Source: Bombus terrestris (lineage: Eukaryota; Arthropoda; Insecta; Hymenoptera; Apidae). Taken from it: a stretch of 64,000 nucleotides of DNA. Position numbers and translations under genes: made by a program. The stretch lies in NCBI RefSeq assembly GCF_910591885.1, contig NC_063279.1, positions 5,580,001-5,644,000 on the forward strand. The letters are read 5' to 3'. This document shows, piece after piece, positions 48,242 through 62,745 of this stretch. The notes under the pieces are model-generated. The model did not search any database and was not told the origin of the DNA. It saw nothing but the letters and a program-made list of their open reading frames with translations. Positions within the stretch are counted from its first letter, which is position 1, and each line of letters opens with the position of its first letter.

Positions 48242-50120
48242 CTGTAATACAAATAATCAGCAACGTTCGTTAACCCTTCGCAAGAATTTTGCTTGCTTAT
48301 AAAGAGTTCTAGGAGTTATAATCGATTTATATTTCTTACTTCAACTTGGGCTAACTATCGAATCATAGGTAGACCGTAGATCTTTATATAATTGTTTAGA
48401 AATTTATAGAAAATATAAATTTATAAAATTGCGAGGAAAATAGAAATTGGCAATAAAGCGTGGTTTAAATAGAGATCAATTTAATATTTAATACGTATCG
48501 ATTAAGTACCACTTATTTTATATATTCTGTTACCATGGAAATTTAAATTCATTCCAACGATATCGTTGAACCTTTGCTTTTTATTTTTCAATAATTCCAC
48601 TTTTTAAAATTCCACCGATTTGCAATACCGCCTTTGAAATTAGAATTTTTCTTTGAAAGTGCATTTCATTTCAACGTAATTCTTTTGCCAATATTTCCAC
48701 TTATAGTCGCTAGATTATTTCAATGTCGAATCGATTAATAGCAATTACTTGATAATGTGCATAGTGTTCATGCGTATATATTCACACTTTTAATTTTATT
48801 CGAGAGTTCAGAAAACAATATAGGAATGAAAGGAACTAAAAACAAGAAGCTCGGAGCTCTCTAAACATAAATTTCTATCCAAGTTTCCGCTTTACTGTCA
48901 ATTTTCTACAGAAATAAGCATTTGCACAAGAGCCTACAATTTAGCAAGATGTAACAGAGTGATAAATAAAATAAAATTTGAAATACGTATAGTGGCCGTA
49001 GTTTAACCTCAAATTTCCACGTTATAGAGAATTAAACTAAAACATTAAACGTATTAAATAAATAAAATAATTTCATATTCATTTTAGTTCATATCGATAC
49101 TGTATATTATTCGTATGATAGGGATTAGTCAATTTGTAAGCATCTATGTAATACAAATGAAACTTAGTTTCATCGCTGTAGGATAAACCCTGTAACCTTT
49201 AAAATTATAATTTATTTTCCATTTGTTATTCCATTAAAGAATGACTCCCCCCCTCTTTCTGAACTTCTATCAAAACTGTCAAGCAATCAGACAAAAATAA
49301 AGTCCTCGTGAAAGAACGATCAAGCGAATCTCTAACTGACAATGCACAGAGAATCGTGGGTTTTTCGAAGTATTTTCGATTAAAACATATAACATCCACG
49401 GTCGTGTTCCATCAAAGAAACATCGATTGAGTAATCTTCCAGGAAAGTGAGGCCACGCGACAAAACGGATCACCGCCACACGATTCTACTCTTTGTTCGA
49501 ATAAATTCTAAACCTTTCGCGAATCTCTCTCGATTCTTTCATTCTCTTCAAAAATTTATCGAAGAGGACACGACGTAAGATCACCAAAATACCAGTCACT
49601 AATTACAACCGCACAAACTTACATAATAAATGTCTCTGCGGGAAAACTGTTTCTTCTTAGATTACTAGAAAACTTGTCCTTTTACGTTTTATAACGATGT
49701 CGAGCCGTTCGAGAACTCTGTCTATCGTTGTGTATCGAGAAAAAGGAAACGTGGTCTCAGCGACGAAAAACACAGCTGACACACGAGGCTTTCGGAACGG
49801 AACTTTCACGAGCAGAGGTTTTCTAGTCGCGGCGTGATAACACTGTAATGGATTGTTAGAAACGACTAGAGGTCGTAGCAAGAGTCAATCGTCACCATAG
49901 ATACGCCCATGCGCACCTAATCCTTTTTCCACCACTGTCCGATACATACATGTGTTTTGCATACGTCTGAGTTAATGGCCCCGCTTTTTGCGTTGGTTAC
50001 AATGTACGAAAGTGTGCGTCGGTGAGTTGCAGGTTCAATGTCAAGTTCTTGCCGAGCAGATAGTTCTCGAACGAGTGAATTAGCCATTGGCAAATTAATT
50101 AACCCCGCCATATTGTTATA
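48242..50120 (-). promoter_or_regulatory. Upstream region of the AK5-like gene with a CpG-richer core
   Basis: From about 49280 to 50110 the sequence is richer in G, C and CpG than the surroundings. It includes a consensus minus-strand donor at 49622. This is the most likely place for the AK5-like promoter and a noncoding first exon. Short open frames here, such as 49657-49881 and 49917-50111, have no recognisable product. Confidence 0.35.
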
Positions 50121-53100
50121 GCGTTTTTAATCTTTTATATAGCGAATTATGTAATTTAACTGTTTCTCTCATTTGCCGTTTGGTAAACCAATCGAAGTTT
50201 GTTTTTGACACGGGTGACAGGATTTTAAAGGGTCTTTAAAATAAAGTAGAATTCTTCTTAACCGATGACTTATGAGACTGAATCTAAGTGTTCTGTAAGT
50301 TATTTGTCACGCGTGATTTCACGTTTCACTCGTATGTCGATAATTTTTTTTTTAAATATTAATAGTCCTTCTCTCGGTTGAAAGTAAAAGTTGAGGCATA
50401 CAGAACTCGGGGACTACAGCAGGATTAATTTAAAAATATTTGCCGTATGTTATTTACAGAAAAATTCAAATATAACGAAGATAACGTCTAACCTAATCAC
50501 GTAATTATCTCGATTTAATCTCGCTATGTTCTGTATGGCATTTTTAAAATGCAATCGTGTCCTTCTATTATTAAAAAATTCCTTAGTTCCAAGGAAAATA
50601 TGAAAGAATCATTGTTTATCTCTCGTTTCTAGAGGAAATGAATTGCAAAGAATCGTTTGTGGAAAGTTTATGGAAAGAAATAAAATGTTATTAGTTTGAT
50701 ACACGTGATGCGTATAAAACTTTTTTTATTGTTAAATGATTTAACATCGTTACGTATGTAGGTTTATATATTATATCTGTACAAATAGGTCCTTATTTTC
50801 AAAGTAATAAACGCACGTACATTGTGGCTGTAATCTTTCGACAGTCACATATTACATGTGTATTTGATGTATACATACGTAGTATTTGTTGTCTGCCTTA
50901 TGCGGTGTATTTCTACTGCATGACTACCGTCGGCGTTCGTGTTTCTTCGTTACCTATAATTCACTTTCTTCGTGTCTTACAATATGTATCAAAAATGAAA
51001 AGCTTATTTTTGGAAACCACTAAATTAAATAAATGATCACGTGTTAGATTTATTTTATAAATTATGGTAAAACTGATTCTGTGAAAGGTGCAAAACAGTG
51101 TGTTATAAAAATGAAGAAAACTTTCTCGTACTTTGGAGATGATATTTAAAACGCTTTAAATTCCACAGTTGTTTAAACAGATATATCAGAATTTATTTCT
51201 CCGGTACGTTTGCAATCGATTAAGTTTCTAGAATGACTATTAGATGTGCGCAATATCAACATATACGAACATACATTACATTCGATTAATATCACTAGTC
51301 ACCGTGTGAAAATATACTCTACTGCAGATATATTATTTTATTATCATCATCTATGCCTATCTGATAATGTACAGGGTAATTCACCTATCTTAGCCATCAT
51401 AAATAACTCGTCAACTGTTTGTATGAAAAATTCCTTTAAACGAAAGTCGTGTAACATTAACAGGTACACACACTACAGAAATCAATTTTCAACTAATGAT
51501 AAATTGATTTCTTAAAGGTGTGGAGGATAAGTGTTAGGAGATATTTTTTAGATTATCAAAAGTATATATACATGATCATTATATTTTAGAAATTAAAGTG
51601 AAGAAAAGTGAAAAAAATAAAAAAATAGAGGAATGGAGAATATGTTCTTGCAAAGGTAATTGCTTGGTGGATCAATTAAGAGCTAGGAGTCAATCAATTC
51701 ACATCTTCAATTGTTGTATTATGTTACTTTATTGCCTGATGTTGCATCATCCTTGAAAATTTTTCAAAAATAATCTCATTGCGACTTTCACAGAAAGTTG
51801 ACTTTCATTAATATTTACAATCCTTTTATTCATTAAAATTTTGTTATCTTTACTAACAAAAATTGTTCATATTCAAGACAATAATTCGTACCAATAACAT
51901 TATATGTTTTTATTTTAAAGAGAAAATGATCCTATCGACCAATAGAAACTTCCAAAAAAATTAGTTTCTTTTCTCTTGATAGTAAACCAATAATTCTTCT
52001 CGTAACGTGAAAAGTTTAAACAGCGATCATAAAGCCTAGTTTCGTAAATGTCTCTAGCAAGAGCTATTACCAAGAAATTACTACTTGGTTCGTAGTGGGC
52101 GATTACCCCCGTGTGTCTGCATTATTCTTTACTCAAATGAGCTCGAAGGTATAATCAACCACTCTTCCCCTATTTCTTCGACGAAAATAATAAAAGCATT
52201 CGAGCATATATACTAAAAAATGTCAGTGATAGTTGTGATATCGATTAAATTATTTAGATATCCACTCATACAGCTGCTTAGCTCTCATACATTCATGTAT
52301 AATTCTTACAAGGTAAGCCGTTTAGGTAACCACGCCCGTTTTCCAATGACATGCATCATCTCCGTGACAACGAATCACTCCCCTGAAAAACGTTTTAATA
52401 CTAGCCTGTCGTTCGCTTTCCTCTACTTCTTTCACTCTTGTTCGCCTTCTTTTTTTTCGGTTACATTGCCCTGAAATTATGTAGATTATTTTAATTATAT
52501 AATAATATATGTACGTATAAGGGCTCAATATGAGTTTTTAGTATAGTTTACTTTTGTAGGATTGACAAACGATAGATATTGGAGTAATTCAATTAAATAA
52601 GTTGTTTCTTGTCTTCGACGAATATCGACGAAGAAAGAACCAATGAAAATGTCATTCTATGAGAAGCTTCGATTAACGTTTAACGTGCGGTAATGTCTCA
52701 TAGAATTTTCTCTTCAAATGAAACATAACATAAGTTTATTTATCTTTGATGCATAGCTTGATTATTGACGTCTCATTGACAAGTAACGAGCAACCTTTGT
52801 TATTTAGCGTAAGTCGAGGATATATGACATCGCCTGATGAATTGTCTCGTTACTTGGCTGTTAATAGTGCACTAACGAATGAGATTTTAAAAGGATAAAA
52901 GAAGCAAGACAGTTGACTGCGATTATATTGCATGAGAGCAATTAGAAGAATTTTAGATGGTTCAAAAAATACAATTCAATATTTGGGTAAATATTGGGTA
53001 AATTAAGTGGAAATAATGAATCATTTGGACTCTAACAGGAAAAATAAAAATAGAACTCAGATTTCATTTTTTTGCATATTTTATTACCACAAGAAAATAA

Positions 53101-55269
53101 TAGTTTCGCTTTTAAAAATCTTTCTAGAAATTTTTTAGGATATAAATTTTTAGTTGGGTAATATTTTTTTAAACGTATACTATAGCTATTTACAAATTTC
53201 TGCAGATCTTTTTCTTTGAAGATCGCACGATCGTTTTACAAATATTCAAGTACGTGGCGATTTATTAATTTATATATTACATTTATTTAAATTATTTAGT
53301 AGTTTCCTTGACCTTGATATTCGATCGTGATGACGAATATTCGTATGCAAATTTTAAGAAGTACATTCATAAGATATTGCCTTGCATTTAATGTCAGAAA
53401 AATATTCATACTGTCCTTCTAAAATTGGCATAATTTGGATTGACAATGTTTTAATATTAAGACCTATTGCGGAGGCATGTTAAATATATAAAATTACTAA
53501 CGTAATTCATGTCAAAAATTTCATATTCGAGAAACAATATTTAAAAAATTATGATATATTATACACATGCAATAATACATTTATTTATATCTATAGTATA
53601 AGAAATACAACAGTAAATTAAATTAAAAAAGTTTAATTATATTGTCAAATATTTTTATAAGCATTTGATTATTGTCTTCGCTTTCATGTTTATCGGTTTT
53701 TTAAAAGAATTTTTGACACGCCATCATTATAAATATTCCAAAAGCTATTTCCTATATATTGCCGCTATGCTTGTCACTACACTTGTTCATAAACTGTATT
53801 TATGATTTATACAAGCTTCTTAGAAGCTTAAAAGTTGATCGCAGAAAAGCTTACTATAGTTTCTTAACGATTGTTTGCCTGTTAACTGATTAAATTCTCA
53901 GAAATGTTCTAACAATTTTCATGAATAAGTTAATTACAATTGATGAAATTATTAAATAATAGAAACAGATATATTTCTTATCTTAATAGTATAATTTATA
54001 TCACAGTTTTTCTCTAATTCAATTAAAAAATCTGTATTTATAGTAACAGTTTATCATACAGTACAGTCTAATTTCATATTTGATAATGACGCTTGGATTC
54101 TCCTAGATTGTTCCAATCATAATTGTTTCATGATAATATCAATGTCAAATAAAAATCCATAACTACTCTGTTTAATATTAAATGTTTTACTTATATTTAT
54201 TTTTCCATGAGGGTCAACTGCATATATCAAACGCATAATTGACATAGTTAAACACATTTTATTATTTACAAATTTCATATTAATCAGATATTATTGTAAA
54301 TAAATTACAGAAAATAATTACAACTGACGCTGTATTCTTTTCAATGTTTTTGACAAATTTATCTTTGCTGTTTACTGATGTTCTTTTTACAATTAAATGG
54401 TAAGAAGAAATACATTTTCAAACGCAGTACAAAAGTCTCTTATCATTTTAAATATATCATTATATACTTCGAATATCTTGTTAAAAAAAGTGCACGTACT
54501 AAAATCTTATGCATTAGTTCATACACCGTTTCATTTTTATGAAAATACGCATATAAATATACAAAATTCACCTGCATACTTCTTCAATAAGTACGTTCTA
54601 TTACTCGTCTTAATACTGGAGGCGTATAAAAATAATTTATTAAAAATGGTATATAGCATTGCATTAAATTAATTAAATAATCTCAATACAAGGTAAAAAA
54701 GACTGAAAACACAGATCAGTATTTTCTCCTTCGAAAACACTAGATGATAAGTAAGTACATTAATATCACATAAAAACAATGATTAAATAATATTAATCAT
54801 ATATGAATATTTAAAAATTTTGAGGGAACATTACCGTTTAATTGTTAAATTTTGAAAAATGCATAACTAATTATTCATAAAATTGACGGAGTTATCGATT
54901 AAACTAATTTATCTCTCGGCTCAGGTACTTCATTATTTGAACGCTTATTAATATCATACAGTATCGATTCACAATATTGACGCATTCACAATGTTAAATA
55001 TATCTGAGCTTTAAATTATTTAGTAGCACGATATTACATAAACTTGTATTGTTGTACAGATTTGACACTGTACTCACATAATTCCGTATCAATGTACATA
55101 TTTCAAACGATCGGAAAGCAAATCGCTTTAAAAGTATAGAAAAATAAGATTCTTATAATGACAAATTAAGACGCGAATATGACAATATATAAATAGTAAT
55201 TTCAGTAGTTTTAATAATTTCAATGAAATTTATGAATTGTAAATTGTTTATCAAAATTATCGGATGCTT
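50121..55269. other. Gene-poor AT-rich intergenic region
   Basis: About 5 kb with no supported exon, RNA gene or element on either strand. Open frames up to about 90 codons exist but show no family resemblance, no splice context and AT-driven composition. The right end may hold 3' UTR of the MARCH gene. Confidence 0.55.
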
Positions 55270-58200
55270 TTAAATCGTAAATTCATTTTCCAAAGGATTT
55301 GAGAATTCGATGGTACACTTTTCGGGCTTGTGCTTTACTATTAACTTAACGTCTTGATTTCTTTTGCGCCATTGTTGCCACGACTTGTAATGAAATCTAA
55401 AAGCAAAAATTTCGAACATTTGGAAACATTTAAGAAGAGTAGAGTTTACATTAATTGTTAGAAATTAATTCTTCGTTGAATAACAAATATACATAGATAA
55501 TCATGAGCCATCGATTATTTTTAATGATTATCGATGATGAATTATGCAATGTATAATCAGGTAATTTGCTATATTTATCGTTGGATCTTTATGAAAAGTG
55601 ACTAAGATATGATATTATAAACAAAAGATATGCGACTTATTTTATCAATAATGTATTGAAAACCTTGATTCGAGATACAAAGCAAGAGATAGATTTTCTA
55701 TACTATTTCGTATCAAATAAATTAGTAGCTATATTTTAATAATGATGCGACAAATAAATTTTTCGTATGATGATCGTAAGCCATACCTGATAGTGACAAT
55801 CAACCACAAACAATAAGTGACTACCAGCATGCTACAAAGGGCAGTCAAGCCTGTTCCCTCCCAAAAACCAAGCCTGGTATAAGCGGATGCGCCAATTGCG
55901 CATAAGTATGTTGCCGCGATACAAAGTGGAGTTAACAGTACCAGACACACTATATCGCCAGTTATACCTTGTGGTCCGTATCTGTTTCTAGTTCTCCACC
56001 ATTGTCTGAAAGACTATAGTAATTTTTAGTAACGATTAAAGTTGGCCAAATTATAATCGAACCAACGATTCAAATCTTTCTTTCATTCTTTATCAAAGTA
56101 ACGCGAGTATGTAATTCAAGTTTATATACAAGAAAATTATTTTAAGAGAAATGTATAAAAACTCACTTGTAATAACGGTTTATAGTTCCTTTGTATCTCG
56201 AATGACAGATTACAAATCTCGCAACGATCGGTGTTCGACATGGACAACCATTTTTCCAAACAAGAAGCATGGATTAGACCCAATGTGCCGGAACATTTGC
56301 AAGGATCTATCAATTCTTCCGAACTTTCATCTATGAAACAATTTTGTCTCATTTAATACATGATAGAGGAAAACCCTATTTTGTAATAGTATTAATGCAT
56401 TTATGATGGTATTAAATGCAATAACACCGAAATAAAAAAAGAAACAGAAGAAATTGATCGAAACAAAGGGTGTCGTTCCTCAACGAGACTTTTAGATCTC
56501 GTATGCCGATAAATAGAAGGCGAAAAATATTGGTTCTCAACTGAGATATTTAACCACATCCGCTCCAGTCATCGGATATAACATAGTCCCATCATTTCTA
56601 CATTATTTCTTCTGACCCGTACACAACCGTTTAGTGAGTATTGTAAAAATTAATTTTGACGATACTGTTTCGAGATCTCGTCTAAATGCTTATGTATTAT
56701 GAAAAGTGTTTGATTGGAAAATCTGCTCAAAAATTCGATTTATAAAACATGTATTAATCTTTATATCAAGGTAATTCTATGTTTGTTAATCTTATCGTGC
56801 GGCTTCTGCTCGTATACTATTTATATAGGTATTACAATTACGTATAAGATAAGAATTAACCATACACATGAATTAACATTTACCATCAATCAAAGAATAT
56901 TTTAATAATTGCTTTTCACGATTTTTAATTTTGTTTAAATTTTACATCCGTTTGGCCATCACACCGACACGAACTATGTTCCACCAATTTTAATAATTAT
57001 TAATCAGCAGTCAATAATCAATGATCAATAATAATCAAACATGTAAATAAATTAATAAGTAATATACATTATCACGTAAATTGCGCACGGTCTTATATTA
57101 CAACAAAATGTTTACATGTATTTATCCCTGCATATAAATATGTAAGTAGGTACATGTATGTATACAGATATGCACGTATATACATACCTATATATGTATA
57201 TTTTTGTATATATTGCGTGCACTATAAGGCTTACATGTTAAAGTTTACACGTAATCTATGCTTATCGTTTCATCAAAAAACGTAGTACCTGCCATAGACT
57301 GTGACTCAGAGAACATTTCGAGACGTCACTGAATTCTTTGTGGTAGTATCGAATTTATGATCGATATCAAGATTTCAGGAATTCGGAATATTAACAAAAA
57401 TGTATGCAACATACATAATCACCAAAATATAAGCAGTTAACTATTATTAATAAAATTCATGGGACTAGATGTAAGAGATGTAAAATAAAAATAACGATAA
57501 AATCGGAAACATTGTCATAGAGGGTACATTAACGCTTTCAAATACTCCCATTAATCACGGAACTGAATCACTACTATACATATATATATATGTTTCTCTG
57601 TTTTAGACATATTCCACAAATATGCTGCAATTTCCACTTTTTTCATTTTAACGTATTTATTTTAATATACATATTTTTTATCGATATGTATCATCCGTCC
57701 TTATAAGGTTACCAGTTTAAATATTGACAAAATTAATATTTAAAAACAATATGAAATTACACTTGGAATCATATCGAAATCATTTGCTATTTCCAACAAA
57801 AATTTATCAAGTTTCAACACACACTTCTATACCTTATTTATATTACCTCAAAAAATATTAGTTCACTTGCCAAGAATACCTTGGGTTATTACCTTGCGTA
57901 AACTACATCTTGAAACTAACTAGGTCCTAAAAACATTTCGTACGTAATCCACTTTCAAACTTACTATTTAAGCCACAAAAATAGTCCCTGCTTAAATTAT
58001 ACGATCTTAACACTTCGTTTCTAAATCTTCAAAGAACTCTTCCCCTTGGATCACAAATTTATCATTTAAGCCTGGAGTATATTAGAATATATCGATACAC
58101 TACACTTATATAAAAGAAATCATAAAAAAATATCATAAACAATCTTCAATCACGTTGTCCAAATCATGAAACCACAACACTTTCTTCTTAGCATCTCAGT

Positions 58201-58485
58201 TTCAAATTCAAACCACTGAATCCTAAACAGGTCGAGGAAACAAAGATCGTGCAGGATCGATGGATCAATATACATAAAAGTGAATGAAGAAGGGGAGGAA
58301 AAATAGGAAAGAAAGAAAATTGTCAATATTGTACCTTCGTGACAAATTCGACAACAATTAGAGCCGGCACTTTGTTTATCGGAATTCATGTTGCGTCGGG
58401 AGAGAGACGAAGCGATTTTTGGCGTGTTGATGGTCACAGCGTCGTCGAACGCCGCCGTCGCTGCACTGCTCTGATGAGATTCCAT
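55270..58485 (-). CDS. MARCHF3: RING-CH (MARCH) membrane E3 ubiquitin ligase, MARCHF2/3-like
   Basis: MARCH proteins ubiquitinate membrane proteins and direct them to endosomes and lysosomes. Four exons join in phase: 58485-58335, 56330-56167, 56013-55787 and 55396-55270, giving 222 residues. The RING-CH finger is complete in the C4HC3 pattern: Cys 45, 48, 61, 63, His 71, Cys 74, 87 and 90, with the family's Trp (LEKWLS, Trp 78). The finger is split after CHE by a 2-kb intron. Two membrane segments follow at about 124-148 and 157-181, joined by a short loop (AYTRLGFWEGT). A basic cytosolic tail begins FHYKSWQQWRKRNQ. The third exon uses the acceptor ACTATAG; a second AG nine bases downstream would bring a stop. 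This layout, an N-terminal finger with two TM helices and about 220 residues, fits MARCHF2/3 best. Confidence 0.93.
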
Positions 58486-59593
58486 GGGACGTTATCGAGC
58501 TATTATCGAGGAATTATCGCCGCCTATGCGTTCGTTGTTGAATATCGTCGCAATGTCATCCGGATGAAATCAACCGTTTTGTCACAGGAATCGGTACTTT
58601 TCGATCATCAATCAAATCGGTGTCTTTGCCTTGATGTAGTCACGTCGTCACCAAAATGTTTTGATTTTTAAGGGAATTAACTATATATACTGATATTCAA
58701 AAGTTTCGATTTGTGGAAATTAAATAAGTCGTGTTTATATTTATTTTAATGAAATAGTAAAAATATATATATAATTGTAATTATTTGAGTATATTTTTTT
58801 GAGTGTATTATTTATTTTTTAATTTTAATTTTGGTGTAATATTTATTATATAATAGTAGTTAATATACATAAACATATGTAGTTTGCACAATGTTTTAAA
58901 GTTGTTTAGAAAAGATAAATAAAAGGATGTAACTGTATTAAATTATTTATAACTATGTAGCAAGGTTGAACATTAATAAATAGAATGTTAGTAGTTGATG
59001 TTTTACAATAACATTTTAATTTATTTTCTTTACATATTTTTCTAATATACTTTTCTTAATATTATTATTATATTTTTAACGAATCTTATTGCTTAATAAA
59101 CTATTGCTAAATAAACACAAGGCAATAATATTTTATTTTAAACTCAAAAGTTTAATTTTATAAATGGAATGAATGAAATGTTTAATATGTGTATATTATA
59201 AGATACGATATTTTTTAACATTCAACTTTATTATGAATATTTATTTTATTAAATGAATTTCAAATTTATATTGTACGAGTATATATACAATTAAAATATA
59301 AAAATATTATTATTTAAATTAAGTTACATAAAATATATATTTTTGTATTTCATTGATTTCAAAGTTTATGAAACCTGTAATTAAACAACTTGTGTAACCT
59401 TGTTTTCAGTATTCATGTGTTCAGTAAGATTTTTAACCTCAAAACAATACATTGGTTAAATCTAACCTATATTATATTACGTATTATTATAATATTATTA
59501 TAATTACATGTTTTGATATGATATTATTTATAAGATATGATTTTTGAAGAAACATATTTATGAGTTGAAGCTGGTGATACAAAAAAAGCAATA
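58486..59593. promoter_or_regulatory. Divergent upstream region of the MARCH gene and GTF3C5
   Basis: The two start codons face away across 1.1 kb. The first 190 bases next to the MARCH gene are CpG-richer and contain three TTATCG hexamers spaced 11 bases apart (58492, 58503, 58514). The rest is AT-rich. Two very short upstream ORFs lie in the last 60 bases before the GTF3C5 ATG. Confidence 0.45.
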
Positions 59594-62081
59594 ATGAGTA
59601 TATCAAGTGATATTAGTGATGAGAACTTAGAAGTACAGGATGGGAAAGATGAAGATTTTAAGATTGATGATTATCAAAAAGAAATTGATAGTGATGATTC
59701 CTATAGTGACATTCCAGAAGCTAGTAATGATGACAATGTAAGACTAAATTAACATTTTATATTTACTTTTGTTCTACTTTTATATTAATAATTATTTAAT
59801 ATACTTCTAAAATTATATAGACAGAAGATAATCAGAACAATGTAGATAATTACCAAGAAAATGAATATGTGGGACCAGTCCTTCCTGGAGGCCATAGGTT
59901 TGACAGAAAGTTCATCTGTGTTAAATATCCGGGAAATGTTATTAATCCAGATAAAGCTATAGAAACATTAGGTGGCATTCAAAGCATTTCTACGGTATTA
60001 TATTATTTTCTCATAAGGATTATAAGATAAAAATATTTATAAAACTAATAATTAACAATCACTCTAATTAATTGTATGTGTGTTAATAGGCAGTAAATAC
60101 ACCAAATCGACGGTTGGAGTTAAGATTTAGACCAGATGATATTTTTTGTAAACCGACTTGTGGCGATAGACATAATACTAATGGTTTCCTGCTTAGAATT
60201 AGAATTAAAAAATCTAGAGTAAAGAAAGCAGAAGAAACTGAAGCAAAACAACAAAGGAAGTCATCGAGAAGTACTGTGAATGTAAATGAATCTTCGATTG
60301 ATGACAATAAAAATACTGAAAATAGTGTGGATAAAGTGAATTTACCACAGACTAGAGATAATAAAGGTCAACAAGAACAACTTATGACTGAATTAATCGA
60401 TCAAGTACAAAGTTGCAGCTTTAGTACTCTCGATAATCCTGTTCCTGGTCCTTCTCATAGAGTATATTCTGAAAATAACGAGGTTTTACTGGATCAATCA
60501 CTAGATACAAATGAAGTAAATTCATCAAAGAACAAAAAGGATATACCACCAACGTTTGATCGAAATAAATATGAAGATCTTTCTGAAGATAAGGATTATA
60601 CATTGCCAAAATTACAAATCTTAGGTCGAGTTGACACAGAATTTAGATTTACAAGTATGTATGGTTTAAAATGGATAAAATCAAATTTATGTAACTTTTT
60701 TCATATATTGGAAATACAGTTAAAGAATATAATATTTTTCAGGTCTTTGTGACTTTCAATATTTACCTATGACACAAAGTAAGGAAAATCCGAAAAAGTT
60801 AGAATGTATATATCATAAGATTTATCCCAGTAACATACCACATTATTCTTGGTTAAAGAATGACGTACCTTACTTCTTGCCACCAGCTGCGTTTAGCAGA
60901 ATGGATACAGTACAGCAATATGTACCAAAAACAGAAGTTAATTCATATCCGGAAAATATAATAGGAAAGTGTCGAAAGAGAAAGATAGGATTTTCGAATT
61001 TCATTTATTTTTCAACATCAGAAGTTCCTTCTAAACCGCCAACAGGCATAGAAACCGCTATGAAAGTTAAATTCATTCAAAGTATACACTTTGAACAAAT
61101 CCGTCAAATTTTTGAGGAACGACCAATTTGGTCGAAGAACGCAATAATATACAAAACTAAATTTTCTAATGAACGATTGAAAATTTTATTACCAGCTGTC
61201 GCATATTATTTTGTAACTGGTCCATGGAAAATTATGTGGGTGAAACTGGGGTATGATCCAAGGAAAGATATTTCTGCAAGAAAATATCAAACTTTAGATT
61301 ACAGATTAAAATCTATGCGTATGTATCTTAAGTATTGCTGTTATTAATATAATATTTACGTTGAAAAATTGCTTTACTTACTTTGTTTTATTCAGATGGT
61401 TTGGGATCTACTGTAAAACGTAAAAGAAATTACTCAGAGTATACATTACCATACAAATCAACACCAGCTGCAAAACAGAAAACAATTGTACAAAGTGTGA
61501 TTTCTAGTCAAGAGCAAAGTCCTAAAAAGGAACAAGATTTAAGTGAAGACGTGTATATCTATCGAGAAGGAATAGTACCTCCTTCGAAGCAAATGTTTTA
61601 TCAGGTTTATTACAATTTTCTGATTATTACAAATTTTTATGGTTCTATACTTCAAGTACAAAATTTCTTTCAGTATTGTGATGTTCTAGTAGATGAAATA
61701 CAAGAAATGTTAGCAAAGTTACCAGATCCTTTACCTGGAATTAGGTGTCACGAAAAAAGAGGCTGGTTACCAGTAGGTTTTGATGCGCAGTGTAGAGAAA
61801 TTATTAACAGACAAGTTCGAGCTGTTTTAAGAAAACGAATGAATATACCTGAAGATCGTATGTATTAATATTTCTTCGTGTATATAATTTTATACTACAA
61901 TATTTTATTTACAGATCCTACATCTTTACCTCGAAAACGTAAATCTGGAATTAAATTAAAGCTTAATACACTTAGAGCTAAACAGAGAAAGAAAAGAAAT
62001 GATTCTGTTTCTAGTGCAGAAGAAAGTGAGGGAAAATATGATCAATTTGAAACCAATGTTATTGCAATAGAAAATGAGTAA
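59594..62081 (+). CDS. GTF3C5: General transcription factor 3C polypeptide 5 (TFIIIC subunit)
   Basis: GTF3C5 (TFIIIC63, yeast Tau95) is part of TFIIIC, which binds internal promoters of tRNA genes for RNA polymerase III. Seven exons join in phase: 59594-59737, 59821-59994, 60090-60654, 60743-61318, 61396-61604, 61674-61857 and 61915-62081, giving 672 residues (human about 519; the excess is an acidic N-terminus and a polar insert). Residues 1-60 are highly acidic. The dimerisation barrel region follows with FICVKYPGNV and LELRFRPDD. The DNA-binding middle part includes RPIWSKNAI and YYFVTGPWKIMWVKLGYDPR. The C-terminal part has PSKQMFYQ|YCDVLVDEIQ and ends in a Lys/Arg-rich tail. The 69-base intron 61605-61673 keeps an open frame if retained. 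AATAAA-like signals lie near 62118. Confidence 0.94.
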
Positions 62082-62745
62082 ATTATGTTATATAATTATA
62101 TATGTATAAGATTTGGTAAATAAATAGCATTTTATAAATACCTACAAATAAAGTTTATTCATAAATGTACAGAGTCTGTCTGCCAAATGTCTATTAATAA
62201 ATATGTTTACATCATTAATTAACTGATACTGTAATTACAAATTAAACAGAATGTAAAATATAATTGATTTCTTTTGAAAAATGAGTGCAGGAAAAGTGCA
62301 GCGACGAGACACATTTTAATAATATTCATGAACGCTTAATAAATATTTTTAATACATGTATAACATGTATATATAATTAGTGCAACAACTTTTGTATTAC
62401 ATTGCAAGAAATAATTAAGTGCCTTTGAAAAATTCTGATCACAGTTCCTCAATAATATCTAAATTTATATAAGCATTTATATGTATATGAAACTTTGTGA
62501 TCCAAATAATTAAATTTATATAAATTTTATATTCGATATAAAATGTTCCTTTCTTTTTGCAATCCAAATGAAAGGTAATGCTTTAATGCTGATAGGGAGC
62601 TAATTCACATAAATAATATAAAATAAAATGTTCAACGATTATTTTTCTTTTGTTTTCTTTTTGTTTTAACTCGTGTTTCGTCTAAGCTGCAAGAGAAACG
62701 GATAAAACAGGTGCTGATGACGCGAATTATTCATTCACGAGGCCT
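62082..62745. other. Convergent 3' regions of GTF3C5 and the lectin gene
   Basis: AT-rich sequence holding the 3' UTRs of two convergent genes. On the plus strand AATAAA motifs occur near 62118 and 62147. No coding sequence is seen. Confidence 0.5.

Noticed and set aside
49657..50111. Two minus-strand ORFs of 64-74 codons in the CpG-richer region
   Set aside because: No family match or conserved pattern; the region is better explained as promoter and leader of the AK5-like gene.
52220..54672. Open frames of 84-91 codons in the gene desert
   Set aside because: No domain, no supporting splice sites, composition of noncoding DNA.
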